Shown: positions 18,558-27,029 of the stretch, piece by piece
How the letters are laid out: each line of letters begins with the position of its first letter
Position numbering within the stretch: the stretch's first letter is position 1
Assembly: GCF_000301055.1 (NCBI RefSeq)
Contig: NZ_JH932301.1
Span: 493,115-529,240 of the forward strand
Source: Falseniella ignava CCUG 37419
GTDB lineage: Bacteria; Bacillota; Bacilli; Lactobacillales; Aerococcaceae
Length of the DNA stretch: 36,126 nucleotides
Direction of reading: 5' to 3'
Program-made: the position numbers and the translations under genes
Notes under the pieces: generated by a model
Told to the model about the DNA's origin: nothing
The model's database searches: none
The model's input: only the letters and a program-made list of their open reading frames with translations

Positions 18558-19106
18558 GTGACTAAAGGGCAAATTATGGATCAAGATCGAATGGACCGAA
18601 CGCTCAAGCGGATGGCGCATGAAATATTAGAGAAAAATAGTGAGCCAGAACAACTCGTCTTAGTAGGAATTAAAACACGAGGTGAGACCATTGCACAACG
18701 TTTGCAGCAGAAAATTCAATCGATTGAACAAATTGAAGTACCACTCGAGACGCTAGATATTACATTTTATCGTGATGATTTAAAGCACAAAGAAGGACTA
18801 AAGGAACCTGAAGTCAAACCTGTCACGCTCCAACACGATTTAACCGGTCGCATTGTCGTTTTAGTCGATGATGTACTCTATACAGGTCGAACGGTTCGGG
18901 CTGCGATGGATGCGATTCTTTCGCAAGGACGACCGGCTGCGATTCAGTTGGCGATTTTGGTTGACCGTGGGCACCGCGAGTTACCAATTCGAGCCGATTA
19001 TGTCGGGAAAAATGTCCCAACCGCTTCCTCTGAGCAAATTCAAGTGCAATTGTTGGAAGTCGATGGAGAGGATCAAATTTTGATTTCAGAGCGTTTAAAA
19101 GGATAA
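18558..19106 (+). CDS. pyrR: Bifunctional PyrR: pyrimidine attenuation regulator / uracil phosphoribosyltransferase
   Basis: Binds pyr mRNA leaders in a UMP-dependent way and has weak uracil phosphoribosyltransferase activity. At 182 aa it has normal length; the PRPP-binding loop is [17 protein letters not shown] (about 97-113), with [15 protein letters not shown] near the N-terminus and [19 protein letters not shown] near the C-terminus, all hallmarks of PyrR. The start is GTG behind GAAAGGGGG. No pyrimidine biosynthesis gene follows. An IS1202-type element has inserted at its very 3' end; the target duplication includes the last codons and the stop, so the protein is unchanged. Confidence 0.95.
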   Translation: MTKGQIMDQDRMDRTLKRMAHEILEKNSEPEQLVLVGIKTRGETIAQRLQQKIQSIEQIEVPLETLDITFYRDDLKHKEGLKEPEVKPVTLQHDLTGRIVVLVDDVLYTGRTVRAAMDAILSQGRPAAIQLAILVDRGHRELPIRADYVGKNVPTASSEQIQVQLLEVDGEDQILISERLKG

Positions 19107-19111
19107 AAAAT
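19082..19111 (+). repeat. Target-site duplication, left copy (end of pyrR)
   Basis: The 30 bases GATTTCAGAG...GATAAAAAAT are repeated exactly at 20751-20780 on the other side of the insertion. The left copy contains the last pyrR codons and the TAA. IS1202-group elements are known for long duplications (about 27 bp), so a few end bases may match by chance. Confidence 0.9.
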
Positions 19112-19197
19112 GTCAAGCACAAATGAATATGTCCCGATTTTTGGGTTTTTAGCGTGTAACGAAAGAGGGTTAAAAACTACCGCGCTTCGCTTGGTTG

Positions 19198-19246
19198 CCT
19201 CGTGATGATGGACGATACAAAAAGCGCATCGTCCTTCATCACGAGG
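19198..19246 (-). terminator. Strong hairpin at the 3' end of the transposase gene
   Basis: CCTCGTGATGATGGACGAT (19198-19216) pairs with 19228-19246 over 19 positions with one mismatch. It lies just after the transposase stop inside the element, so it could end its transcript or block read-through from pyrR. No clear T-run on either side. Confidence 0.55.
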
Positions 19247-19254
19247 GATTATCA

Positions 19255-20667
19255 CTACACTTCAATTAGCTCTTTTTTCTTTATGTATTCTTGCTTCTTT
19301 AGGTAACGTTGATAAGATTGTCCTTTCCACGGATGCGACATCGGTGGAATGTGTGGTTTCGGTTTAGACTTAGCTTCTTGAATATCTAGTATTTTAGATA
19401 TGGCTTGGTGTGACGGCATTTCAATTAGCTTAAAGAGTTGATTTTTATGAGAGACAAAGAGTTGTAAATCACGCGTACTAATGACCATAACTTTAGTTTT
19501 TCTTGGCAAATGGACTTGCCTCCCATGCTGGTCGTGAAGATGATAGACATGGTTGTTGTATCGAACAGTATGACCAGAGTGAATGACACGCAGGGCAAAT
19601 CTAGCGAGGATGTAATCGAGATTTGTGTCTGCTGATAGTGTTTCAAAGGCATTTATGCTATCTTTAATGGGATGGGCGAATTTTTGATTAAACTGTGGGA
19701 GATAGTCCCTTAGAAACTGATTCGCTTCATCCATATTACGGATACCATTTAACCGCATTTCTTGAAGTAAGCGGTTTTGAAACGTACCGAAAAGACGTTC
19801 AATACGTCCTTTAGCTTGGGGTACTGAGGTCGCTTCCAGTTCAATTCCAAGTGTCTGGCAAGCATATCCGTATTGAGTGAGGGCCTGTTCTTCAAGAGCA
19901 GCGCCCTTTTTTGGGGTGTTGACGCCTGAGAAAATGGATCGATAATCTGTCAAAATGCGATGAGGAATACCGTAGTGGGTCAGGAATTGATGTGAGACTT
20001 GATAATAGCCTTCAAGTGTCTCCTGTGCTGCGAAATAAGCACCAACGACTGTACCAGTGGCATCATCAATCGCGGCATGGAGATAGTAATAGTTCTCGTC
20101 AGCCTCGAACCATTGATGTTCTGAAGCATCCATCTGAAGCAGTTCCCCAGCATATTTGCATCGTGGGCGACTCGGGTGTGCTTTTGAGGCTTCAACGACT
20201 TGAACCTCCTGTAAGGTTTCTTTTTCGTGAGGGGTCAGGCCTTTCTTGTCTGCTTTGTCTTCGAGCTCTTTAGCGACACGCCGTTTAGTTCGACGGGTAG
20301 CTAGAGGCGAGACAATGTGTGCTTCCTTCAAGATATTTCTTAGCGAGCTTTCAGAGAGAAGGATTTCCTCAACTTCTTGAAGTTTTTCATGGAAGTGTGT
20401 GAAGTTAAAGTCATAGTATTTCGAGCGATAGAGCTGAACGATTCGCTTTCGAGTATGACGGTCAATGGTTTTAGAAGGTTTGCGATTGGCATTCTTATGT
20501 CTGAAGCCTTTTCGCCCCTCTTGTTTGTATTTAAGAATCAATCGATTGATCTGTCGTCTGGATAAGTTTAATTCCACTTCAGCACGAGCTTTGGATTTCC
20601 GTCCATTGACGACAGCCTTGATGATATTATATTTATGTGTCTCATTCATGTTAAGATAATCCTCCAT
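19255..20667 (-). CDS. IS1202-family transposase (DDE)
   Basis: A 470-aa transposase that cuts and joins the element ends. The N-terminal helix-turn-helix (residues about 8-60, SRRQINRLILKYKQEGRKGF) is followed by an rve-type catalytic domain with LLQMDASEHQW, DDATG, LTDYRSIF and PQAKGRIERLFGTFQ, giving the Asp-Asp-Glu set. A basic C-terminal tail follows. No frameshift or stop is seen, so the element may still be active. The ATG at 20667 has no obvious site; the ATG seven codons later (MNETHKYN, 20649) is an alternative start. Confidence 0.93.
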   Translation of the reverse strand: MEDYLNMNETHKYNIIKAVVNGRKSKARAEVELNLSRRQINRLILKYKQEGRKGFRHKNANRKPSKTIDRHTRKRIVQLYRSKYYDFNFTHFHEKLQEVEEILLSESSLRNILKEAHIVSPLATRRTKRRVAKELEDKADKKGLTPHEKETLQEVQVVEASKAHPSRPRCKYAGELLQMDASEHQWFEADENYYYLHAAIDDATGTVVGAYFAAQETLEGYYQVSHQFLTHYGIPHRILTDYRSIFSGVNTPKKGAALEEQALTQYGYACQTLGIELEATSVPQAKGRIERLFGTFQNRLLQEMRLNGIRNMDEANQFLRDYLPQFNQKFAHPIKDSINAFETLSADTNLDYILARFALRVIHSGHTVRYNNHVYHLHDQHGRQVHLPRKTKVMVISTRDLQLFVSHKNQLFKLIEMPSHQAISKILDIQEAKSKPKPHIPPMSHPWKGQSYQRYLKKQEYIKKKELIEV

Positions 20668-20750
20668 TGAGATCCCTCCTTAGATTTAATATACACTAAA
20701 GTGGGACATTTTCATTTACGGTTACTTGAGACATTATCATTTGTGGATGA

Positions 20751-20780
20751 GATTTCAGAGCGTTTAAAAGGATAAAAAAT
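20751..20780 (+). repeat. Target-site duplication, right copy
   Basis: Exact 30-bp copy of 19082-19111. Here it is a non-coding echo of the pyrR end and lies just before the -10 region (TATAAT, 20803-20808) of the next gene. Confidence 0.9.
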
Positions 20781-20842
20781 TAAAATTTAATGAAAAAAGA
20801 TGTATAATAGCATTACAAAATCTTTTAAGGAGGCTGAATTTT

Positions 20843-22030
20843 ATGACATATTTAGAACGTGCCAAAGAATTATTCGAAGAAGGGCGTGAGTTTCGTCGTC
20901 AACTTCATCAACATCCAGAAGTAGGATTCGAACTACCCGAGACGGCCAAAGCTGTTAAAGCAAAACTCGATGAAATTGGTATTGCCTACCAGATGGTTGG
21001 TGATTCTTACGGAATCACTGGTACCTTAGGGAATCCAGATAAAGGAAAAACACTCTTACTACGAGCTGATATGGATGGACTGCCAATTACTGAAAAGTCT
21101 GTTCATGACTTTGTCTCTAAGAATGAAAATGGACATCTTTGTGGGCATGATATGCATACGACTATCTTATTAATGGTTCTTAAAATGTTAAAAGAAAACG
21201 AAGATCAATTGCAAGGACAAATCAAATTCCTATTTCAACCAGCTGAGGAGACACTCAATGGTGGTGTCTTAATGTTGAAAGAAGGTATCTTGGAAAATCC
21301 AAAACCAGATGCAGGGATGGCACTGCATATGTGGCCGGTTGCGGAGAAGGTTGATATTGAAGTGGCTCACGGGTCTGCACTCGCTTCGGCATTGAACTTT
21401 AGAATTACCGTTAAAGGAGTAGGCGCTCATGGTGCGATGCCATATAACGGAATCGACCCGGTCTTTGTTGGAACACAAATTATCAATGCGGCGAATGGAA
21501 TTATCGCACGTGAATTACCATCTAACCGCAGTGCATCACTTTCAATGGGATTTTTCGAAGCGCCAGGAGGATCGGTTAATATTATTCCACCAACCGTTGT
21601 CATCGAAGGGACATCGCGTTCGCTCTACGATGAAGCTGCTGAACATATGGCTAAACGTCTACCTGAAGTGGTTGAGTATATTGGGAAAGCCTTTCGAGCA
21701 GAGACGGAATTTGAAGTGTTAGCGGATGTTCCAAGCTTAGTGAATACCGATGCGATCACGGACCAAGTGATTGAATCTGCGAAAGAAGCTGTTGGGGAAG
21801 CTTATGAGGTCAAACAAATTGGCTCATTCTTAGCTTCTGAAGACTATGCGCATATTGCCCACGTCTTACCAGAATCCTGTTATTTCTTTGTTGGCTGCCC
21901 ACTCCCTGATGAGGAAGGAAAAGTCTATGCGGTACATCATCCGCATGTACAGTTCAACGAAGAAGCGTTAATTGTTGGTTCAGCAACGATGGCAACCGCA
22001 GCCACTAATTGGTTGCGAGATAATCAATAG
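20843..22030 (+). CDS. M20-family amidohydrolase
   Basis: Zinc-dependent amidase that likely removes an acyl group from an N-acyl amino acid or related amide (HipO/IAA-amino acid hydrolase group). At 395 aa it has normal length. Motifs: REFRRQLHQHPEVGFE at the N-terminus, LLLRADMDGLP, LCGHDMHTT, QPAEETLNGG, MALHMWP, the dimer-domain VKGVGAHGAMP and the final ligand region HHPHVQFNEE. It starts behind AAGGAGG and is followed 16 bp later by a cyclase-family gene, so they are likely co-transcribed. The natural substrate cannot be read from sequence. The IS1202-type insertion lies just upstream, so its present promoter may differ from the ancestral one. Confidence 0.9.
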   Translation: MTYLERAKELFEEGREFRRQLHQHPEVGFELPETAKAVKAKLDEIGIAYQMVGDSYGITGTLGNPDKGKTLLLRADMDGLPITEKSVHDFVSKNENGHLCGHDMHTTILLMVLKMLKENEDQLQGQIKFLFQPAEETLNGGVLMLKEGILENPKPDAGMALHMWPVAEKVDIEVAHGSALASALNFRITVKGVGAHGAMPYNGIDPVFVGTQIINAANGIIARELPSNRSASLSMGFFEAPGGSVNIIPPTVVIEGTSRSLYDEAAEHMAKRLPEVVEYIGKAFRAETEFEVLADVPSLVNTDAITDQVIESAKEAVGEAYEVKQIGSFLASEDYAHIAHVLPESCYFFVGCPLPDEEGKVYAVHHPHVQFNEEALIVGSATMATAATNWLRDNQ

Positions 22031-22045
22031 AAAGATGGAAAGAAA

Positions 22046-22789
22046 ATGTATCCAATTCATGAATTATTAAAAGAATTAAAATCGTATCGCTGGGTGAATT
22101 TAACTCATGAAGTGACGTCAACCATGGCGATTTATCAGGCATTTAATCCTTTAAAAGAAACTATTCTAACGACACTTGAAGAGACAGGGTCTGATAACCG
22201 CGAATATACACTAGGAACTTCTCATGGAACGCATATTGATGCACCTGCCCACTTTATGGAAGGGGGGCGGATATTCTCCCAGATTCCACTTCAAGAGCGT
22301 TATTTACCACTTTATGTGTTGCACCTAGAAGATAAAGTGGCTGAAAATCCTGGCTACGCCGTGACGGTTGAAGATATTAAAGAATTCGAAGAAGAATACG
22401 GTCCAATTCCAGCGGGTGCCTTTGTAGCTTTCTCATCCGGTTGGTACCACCGCATCGGTTCGCAGGAAGACTTTACCAATACGAATGAAGCGGGTGTAGA
22501 AGTGACACCAGGTTGGTCGGTTGCAGCGCTGCAATATTTAAGTCGTGAGCGTGGCATTACAGCGATAGGGCATGAGACATTGAATACGGACTCTGGTCCT
22601 GAAGCGGCTGAAGCAGGCGATCTAGTCGCACAACGTTACTGGCTAAATGAAAATAAATTCCAAGTTGAAGTTATGGCGAATTTAGATCAACTTCCTCCGG
22701 TTGGCGGTATTATTATGGTTAATACACCGCATATTAAAGATGCGGTCGCCTTCCCATCGGAAGTCATTGCGATTGTCCCAAATAAATAA
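22046..22789 (+). CDS. Cyclase-family metal hydrolase (kynurenine formamidase-like)
   Basis: A 247-aa member of the cyclase family (PF04199), which includes kynurenine formamidase, isatin hydrolase and other amide or lactam hydrolases. The metal-binding motif SHGTHIDAPAHF (about 58-69) is complete, and NLTHEVTSTMAIYQ near the N-terminus and GHETLNTDSGPEA near residue 172 are typical. It follows the M20 amidohydrolase by 16 bp, which suggests the two act one after the other on an amide substrate. No other tryptophan catabolism gene is nearby, so I do not assign kynurenine formamidase activity. Confidence 0.85.
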   Translation: MYPIHELLKELKSYRWVNLTHEVTSTMAIYQAFNPLKETILTTLEETGSDNREYTLGTSHGTHIDAPAHFMEGGRIFSQIPLQERYLPLYVLHLEDKVAENPGYAVTVEDIKEFEEEYGPIPAGAFVAFSSGWYHRIGSQEDFTNTNEAGVEVTPGWSVAALQYLSRERGITAIGHETLNTDSGPEAAEAGDLVAQRYWLNENKFQVEVMANLDQLPPVGGIIMVNTPHIKDAVAFPSEVIAIVPNK

Positions 22790-22800
22790 TTAGCGATTAC

Positions 22801-22837
22801 AAAAGCGATTCGATCAAAATGATTGAATCGCTTTTTA
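22801..22837. terminator. Bidirectional terminator between convergent genes
   Basis: AAAAGCGATTC (22801-22811) pairs with GAATCGCTTTT (22825-22835), with T and A runs on the two sides. It serves the cyclase gene and the LysR gene. Confidence 0.88.
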
Positions 22838-22855
22838 ATGTTATTTGTTAGAAAA

Positions 22856-23806
22856 TTAATCGCGATGGCGACGGTATTGATAGCCAGGCTGTTTAGCCAC
22901 GCCTTCATCAAGACATTGCTTCAAAATCTCGATAAATTCAATCGCAATCGGGTTCAGCTGATGGAAATCATTGGTAATATAGCCAATCTCAATCTCTTCG
23001 TCGGACACGAGGGGGCGCGCAATAATATCTTCGCCATTCAAGTTGGCATTAATAATTCCGGAAGAGATGGTATAACCATTCAGACCAATCATTAAGTTAA
23101 AGATGGTTGCTCGGTCACTTACAATAATCGATTGATCAACACTATAATCTGCATGCACTTCTTCCCAGAAATAATAGGAATTATAATTACCTTGCTCGAA
23201 GTTTAACCGAGGATAAGGTTTTAAATCCTCAAAAGTAATCCATTCTTTTTGAGCTAAGGGATGGTGTTGATAGACAAAAATATGTGGCTGAGTAGCAATC
23301 AGTGGATGGAAGGTTAAGTGCTTATCGGCTAAGTCTTTATTAATGACTTGGCGATTATAGCGACTGCGATAGATCACTCCCAATTCACTGCGCAATCGGT
23401 AAACTTCATCAATCACCTCATAGGTACGTACTTCTTTTAAGGATGCTTCGAAACGGCGTTCTTTTTTGCGTTTTAACAAGCGAGCAAAGGCGTCTACCAC
23501 GAAAGCATAGTGATGGGTCACCACTGAGAATATCTGCATCGCACGTGGCTCTGCTTCAAAATAACGCCGTTCCATCAAGGCCATCTGTTCCATAATTTGA
23601 TTCGCATACTGCAAGAATTCTTCGCCCTCGCTCGTTAACGTAATCCCTCGAGGACTTCGGATAAAGAGTTCAATACCCAGCTCTTCTTCTAACTTGGCCA
23701 TCGCGTTGGATAGGGAAGGCTGGGAAATAAATAAGGATTGAGCGGCTTTGGTGAGCGAGCGTTCTGTCGCCACAGCTCTAAAATATTTAAAATCTTCGAT
23801 TCGCAT
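22856..23806 (-). CDS. LysR-family transcriptional regulator
   Basis: A 316-aa regulator with the N-terminal winged helix (residues 1-60, DFKYFRAVATERSLTKAAQS then LFISQPSLSNAMAKLEEELG) and a C-terminal effector domain. It is divergent from the MetE-C-like gene, with a 21-bp palindrome in the gap, so it most likely controls that gene and itself. This arrangement and the operator resemble the methionine regulators MtaR/MetR of streptococci; that link is inferred. It starts at ATG behind AAAGGAGAG. Confidence 0.92.
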   Translation of the reverse strand: MRIEDFKYFRAVATERSLTKAAQSLFISQPSLSNAMAKLEEELGIELFIRSPRGITLTSEGEEFLQYANQIMEQMALMERRYFEAEPRAMQIFSVVTHHYAFVVDAFARLLKRKKERRFEASLKEVRTYEVIDEVYRLRSELGVIYRSRYNRQVINKDLADKHLTFHPLIATQPHIFVYQHHPLAQKEWITFEDLKPYPRLNFEQGNYNSYYFWEEVHADYSVDQSIIVSDRATIFNLMIGLNGYTISSGIINANLNGEDIIARPLVSDEEIEIGYITNDFHQLNPIAIEFIEILKQCLDEGVAKQPGYQYRRHRD

Positions 23807-23837
23807 CGGTCTCTCCTTTAAAGGTTAATTCACTTCC

Positions 23838-23858
23838 GTTATAGTCTACAGCTATAAC
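23838..23858. promoter_or_regulatory. LysR-type operator palindrome
   Basis: GTTATAG-TCTACAG-CTATAAC is a perfect 7-7-7 dyad between the divergent LysR and MetE-C-like genes, and it contains the T-N11-A LysR pattern. It resembles the MET-box (TATAGTT..AACTATA) described for streptococcal methionine regulators, as I recall that consensus. Confidence 0.65.
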
Positions 23859-23939
23859 TAACTCTTGTAAATAGGTATTATACATATTGAGGTCAATCCT
23901 TTATAGTATGACTTAAGCAATTTAAGGGAGATGATTTTA

Positions 23940-25127
23940 ATGACAAATTATTCAAAAAGATTTTTAACGGTGGGTTCCTTGTTACGCCCAGCGAACTTAT
24001 TAACTTATAAAAATGAAATTGAGCATCGCGATGATATAACTTATCCATTTTACAATGATTTACCAGGATACTTAGGGGTAGAGCGCGAGGCGGTTAAATC
24101 CATCGTTGATAAACAAGTGGCTCATGGGTTAACCGAAATATCCGATGGGGAGTTTCAACGTTCTTTATGGCACTTAGACTTTGCTTGGGGCTTAGAAGGC
24201 ATTGAGCGTCAATTAGCCGAGGAAGGCTATCATTTCTATGAAGAAGACGAAGACGGTCATCGCCATGATTTTGAGACACGCCGTGATATTGGTTTGCGAG
24301 TGACCGGGAAGTTATCCGGCAAGAATCATCCGTTTATCGAACACTTTAAATATGTTCGCTCACTAGCACCAGAATCAGTGGCAGTTAAGCATCCAATCTT
24401 TTCACCAGGACATCTTTACTTTGAATTATTAGGGCAAGGTGCAATTGGTGAAGGTCAATATTATTCAGATTTAGCAACTTTCCGTGAAGACTTAGTCCAG
24501 GCTTACCGTGAATATGTGAAAGAATATGCTGAAGCGGGTGGCACCATCCTTCAAATCGATGATTGCGTCTGGGCAAGCTTTGTCGGTGGCGACGATGAAA
24601 TCCGTCTCGATTCAATGGATCAGGCAGATTATTCAAAGTTTTCGAAGCGCGAGTTAGCACAACAGTTAGTTGACTTGAATAATGCCGTGGCAGATTATGC
24701 ACACGAACTGGGATTAAAAGTCTATGCCCACAATTGTCGTGGAAATTATGCTTCACGTGCCTTTACGGATGGGGCATATACCGAAGTAGCCGAATACTTC
24801 TTAGCCCGTCAGCATTATGATCGCTTCTACTTAGAGTGGGATGATGAGCGCGCGGGTAGCTTGGAAGCTTTAGCAGTCTTCAAAGACCGTCCGGAGGTTG
24901 AAGTCGTTGTCGGCGCACTCTCTTCTAAGACGTCCACTTTAGATGATGAAGAACGCGCCATTCGCCTACTTGAAGAAGCAACGCGCTATATTCCAAAGGA
25001 CCGTCTCTACTTATCACATCAATGTGGCTTTGCTTCATGTGATTGTGGTAATGAATTAACGGAAGCAGAGCAATGGGCTAAAATTGATCAAGGGCACGAC
25101 ATTGCCTATCGTTTCTTTGGGGAGTAA
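23940..25127 (+). CDS. MetE C-terminal-like protein (YxjG/YxjH type)
   Basis: A 395-aa protein that corresponds to the catalytic C-terminal barrel of cobalamin-independent methionine synthase, without the N-terminal half. Zinc-ligand motifs are present: HNCRGNY near residue 269 and LSHQCGFASCDCGNE near the C-terminus. LLRPANLL at the start and ISDGEFQRSLWHLDF near residue 65 are typical of the YxjG/YxjH group, which are thought to transfer methyl groups to homocysteine from an unsettled donor. I chose the ATG at 23940 because GGGAG lies 9 bases before it; the in-frame ATG at 23931 touches that site. Likely controlled by the divergent LysR protein. Confidence 0.87.
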   Translation: MTNYSKRFLTVGSLLRPANLLTYKNEIEHRDDITYPFYNDLPGYLGVEREAVKSIVDKQVAHGLTEISDGEFQRSLWHLDFAWGLEGIERQLAEEGYHFYEEDEDGHRHDFETRRDIGLRVTGKLSGKNHPFIEHFKYVRSLAPESVAVKHPIFSPGHLYFELLGQGAIGEGQYYSDLATFREDLVQAYREYVKEYAEAGGTILQIDDCVWASFVGGDDEIRLDSMDQADYSKFSKRELAQQLVDLNNAVADYAHELGLKVYAHNCRGNYASRAFTDGAYTEVAEYFLARQHYDRFYLEWDDERAGSLEALAVFKDRPEVEVVVGALSSKTSTLDDEERAIRLLEEATRYIPKDRLYLSHQCGFASCDCGNELTEAEQWAKIDQGHDIAYRFFGE

Positions 25128-25146
25128 AATTGAGTTAATACATCAT

Positions 25147-25175
25147 TTGTGAAAACGATTTATTTATGATATACT
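25147..25175 (+). promoter_or_regulatory. Strong promoter of the ABC-F gene
   Basis: TTGTGA (25147-25152), 17-bp spacer, TATACT (25170-25175) with an extended -10 TGA just upstream. The transcript would start near 25182, some 265 bases before the start codon. Confidence 0.75.
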
Positions 25176-25190
25176 TGAGGAAAAGAAAGA

Positions 25191-25330
25191 ACGAGGTGTA
25201 TCCATTGAGCCCAAACTAAAAAGAACCACAGCGAATCAAGCATCAGTTCCCACCATTATGGGGTAGGGTTGTTTGATTGCGGTCTTTTTAGTTAGGGTGA
25301 AGTGGATACACTTTTTGTGTACACTTTTTT
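25191..25330 (+). promoter_or_regulatory. ABC-F leader with attenuator hairpins and tiny upstream ORF
   Basis: Within the leader, ACGAGG is followed by a possible four-codon ORF (TTG at 25205, reading MSPN then TAA). Next, a long hairpin pairs AACTAAAAAGA (25214-25224) with TCTTTTTAGTT (25283-25293), with an inner GC-AATCAA/TTGATT-GC stem. A second hairpin (25302-25311 with 25317-25324) is followed by six T (25325-25330), so it looks like an intrinsic terminator. Such leaders in ABC-F resistance genes switch on when ribosomes stall on the small ORF. This is inferred from layout. Confidence 0.6.
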
Positions 25331-25448
25331 AGTCAGGATGCTGTCGTTAGCGTATTTGTGTACGATGCATGCTGCCCCTCATTTGATAAAGATCAAACGC
25401 TGTGAAGCCTGTCAGACGTTGTCACAGTTTTTAAAAGAGGAGGTAATC

Positions 25449-26975
25449 ATGCTACAAATTAATGATTTAACGATGGCACATCGCAAAGATATGAAAATAT
25501 TAATTGAAAACTTTACAGCGGTCATTAACCGAGGTGATCGGGTTGCAATCATTGGTGAAGAAGGTAATGGGAAGTCGATTTTATTGCGATGGTTATGGGG
25601 AGACCCGACGTTAACAGATTTCTTAGAGATACAAGGTCAGCGAATCAATCAATTTGATTCCGTAGGTTACTTGCCCCAAAGTTTATCGGAAGCAGAACTG
25701 GCGTTGTCTGTTGCTGATTTCTTCTTCCAATCGGGAGATTTTGATATTGATTACGCTAATTTATACCAAATTGCCGCACGATTACAGTTCGATGTGGAAC
25801 TGCTCTACGCTACCCGTTCGATGAAAAGTTTATCAGGTGGCGAGCGGATTAAAGTGCAATTGTTACAAATACTGATGAAGCAGCCTGACGTACTCTTATT
25901 GGATGAGCCTTCGAATGATTTGGATATTGAGTCATTGGTCTGGTTGGAACAATTTATCAACGAGTTCTCCGGAACGATAGTCTATATCTCGCATGATGTC
26001 ACTTTCTTGACAAATACAGCCACTGCCATTATTCATATCGAGCGACTCGTCCATAAGCGCCAACCTCGCGTGACTTACGCCAAGTTGGGGTATGCCGATT
26101 ATATTGAACAACGGACGCAATCGGATGCCAAGCAACAGCAATTGGCTAATCAACAGCGAGCAGCGGATGAACAGCGAATGCAAACGTTGCGTCAACAGAC
26201 ACAAAGAGTTCATCATCAAATGGCCAATACTAATAATGATGTGGCAGGGCGTTTATTAGCGAAGAAGATGGCTAATTTAAAAGCATTAAATCATCGTTTT
26301 GAACGAGATCGAGCGCAATTTGTCGAGCGTCCAATATCGGAAGATGCGATTTTACTAGGGTTCGATCAAGTCTCGCCGTTACCGAAGTCGAAGCGAATTG
26401 TGTCACTCGATAATTATCGTCTTGAAGTGGATGGTAAGCAACTGGCCTGTAATATTTCACTGCTAATGAACGGTCAAGATAAGATAGGAATTATCGGGCG
26501 TAATGGAATGGGTAAATCAACATTATTGCAAGCAATTTGGCAGCAGCTGCCGGACATTTCAGAGATGAAAGCGGGGTATATGCCGCAAAACTATGAAGAG
26601 CTTTTGCCCGTGAATCTGTCTCCAATTGAATATTTACAAGAGAAGGGCGACCGCGAAGAATTAACTCGGATTATGACGTATTTAGGGGCTTTACGCTACT
26701 TGCCAGAAGAGATGGAACGACCGATTCAACAATTATCGGGTGGTCAGAAAGCGAAGCTGTTATTGATGCGTTTGGATTTTCATCGGTGTAACGTCTTATT
26801 TTTAGATGAACCGACTCGGAATTTCTCACCGCAGTCGGTCCCCGAATTGATTGAGACCTTCCAGCGATTCGAAGGGGCAATCTTGACGGTGTCGCACGAC
26901 CGGGCTTTCTTAGCTGCCGTTTGCGATAAAATTTATCAATTAAAATCCGATGGCTTGTATCTCGTCTCGAATTAA
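25449..26975 (+). CDS. ABC-F family ATPase, possible ribosome-protection antibiotic resistance factor
   Basis: A 508-aa protein with two ATPase domains and no membrane part. Domain 1: GEEGNGKSI, SLSGGERIKVQL, LLLDEPSNDLD. Linker about 250-310, rich in Gln and Arg (the part that enters the ribosome in this family). Domain 2: GRNGMGKSTLL, LSGGQKAKLLL, LFLDEPTRNFSPQS. The ending EPTRNFSP is common in Vga/Lsa-like and related ABC-F proteins. I start at the ATG behind AAAGAGGAGG; an upstream in-frame start at 25302 would put 49 odd residues across the leader terminator and has no ribosome site. Antibiotic spectrum cannot be told; a housekeeping translation role is also possible. Confidence 0.88.
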   Translation: MLQINDLTMAHRKDMKILIENFTAVINRGDRVAIIGEEGNGKSILLRWLWGDPTLTDFLEIQGQRINQFDSVGYLPQSLSEAELALSVADFFFQSGDFDIDYANLYQIAARLQFDVELLYATRSMKSLSGGERIKVQLLQILMKQPDVLLLDEPSNDLDIESLVWLEQFINEFSGTIVYISHDVTFLTNTATAIIHIERLVHKRQPRVTYAKLGYADYIEQRTQSDAKQQQLANQQRAADEQRMQTLRQQTQRVHHQMANTNNDVAGRLLAKKMANLKALNHRFERDRAQFVERPISEDAILLGFDQVSPLPKSKRIVSLDNYRLEVDGKQLACNISLLMNGQDKIGIIGRNGMGKSTLLQAIWQQLPDISEMKAGYMPQNYEELLPVNLSPIEYLQEKGDREELTRIMTYLGALRYLPEEMERPIQQLSGGQKAKLLLMRLDFHRCNVLFLDEPTRNFSPQSVPELIETFQRFEGAILTVSHDRAFLAAVCDKIYQLKSDGLYLVSN

Positions 26976-27029
26976 GTTACATTAAACGTTGAGAAAAAAG
27001 TCAATGCTATAAATAAAGGAGTCGTTGAG

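Larger units (their letters stand above)
19112..20750 (-). mobile_element. IS1202-type insertion sequence (ISNCY), complete
   Basis: About 1.64 kb, bounded by the 30-bp direct repeats. The ends form imperfect inverted repeats: the left end has CACAAATGAATATGTCCC (from 19118), and the right end in reverse has CACAAATGATAATGTCTC (to 20745). A second copy of the GACATTNTCATTT motif lies just inside the right end (about 20703-20717), which looks like a doubled transposase site. It carries one intact transposase gene on the minus strand. Length, transposase family and long duplication all fit the IS1202 group. Confidence 0.9.

Noticed and set aside
19980-20273. ORFs opposite the transposase and other long genes
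   Set aside because: They lie in other frames of well-supported genes, lack ribosome sites and show no recognisable protein features.
25302-25448. N-terminal extension of the ABC-F protein from an upstream start
   Set aside because: The 49 extra residues lie across a terminator hairpin and have no ribosome site, while the ATG at 25449 follows AAAGAGGAGG and matches the usual ABC-F start.
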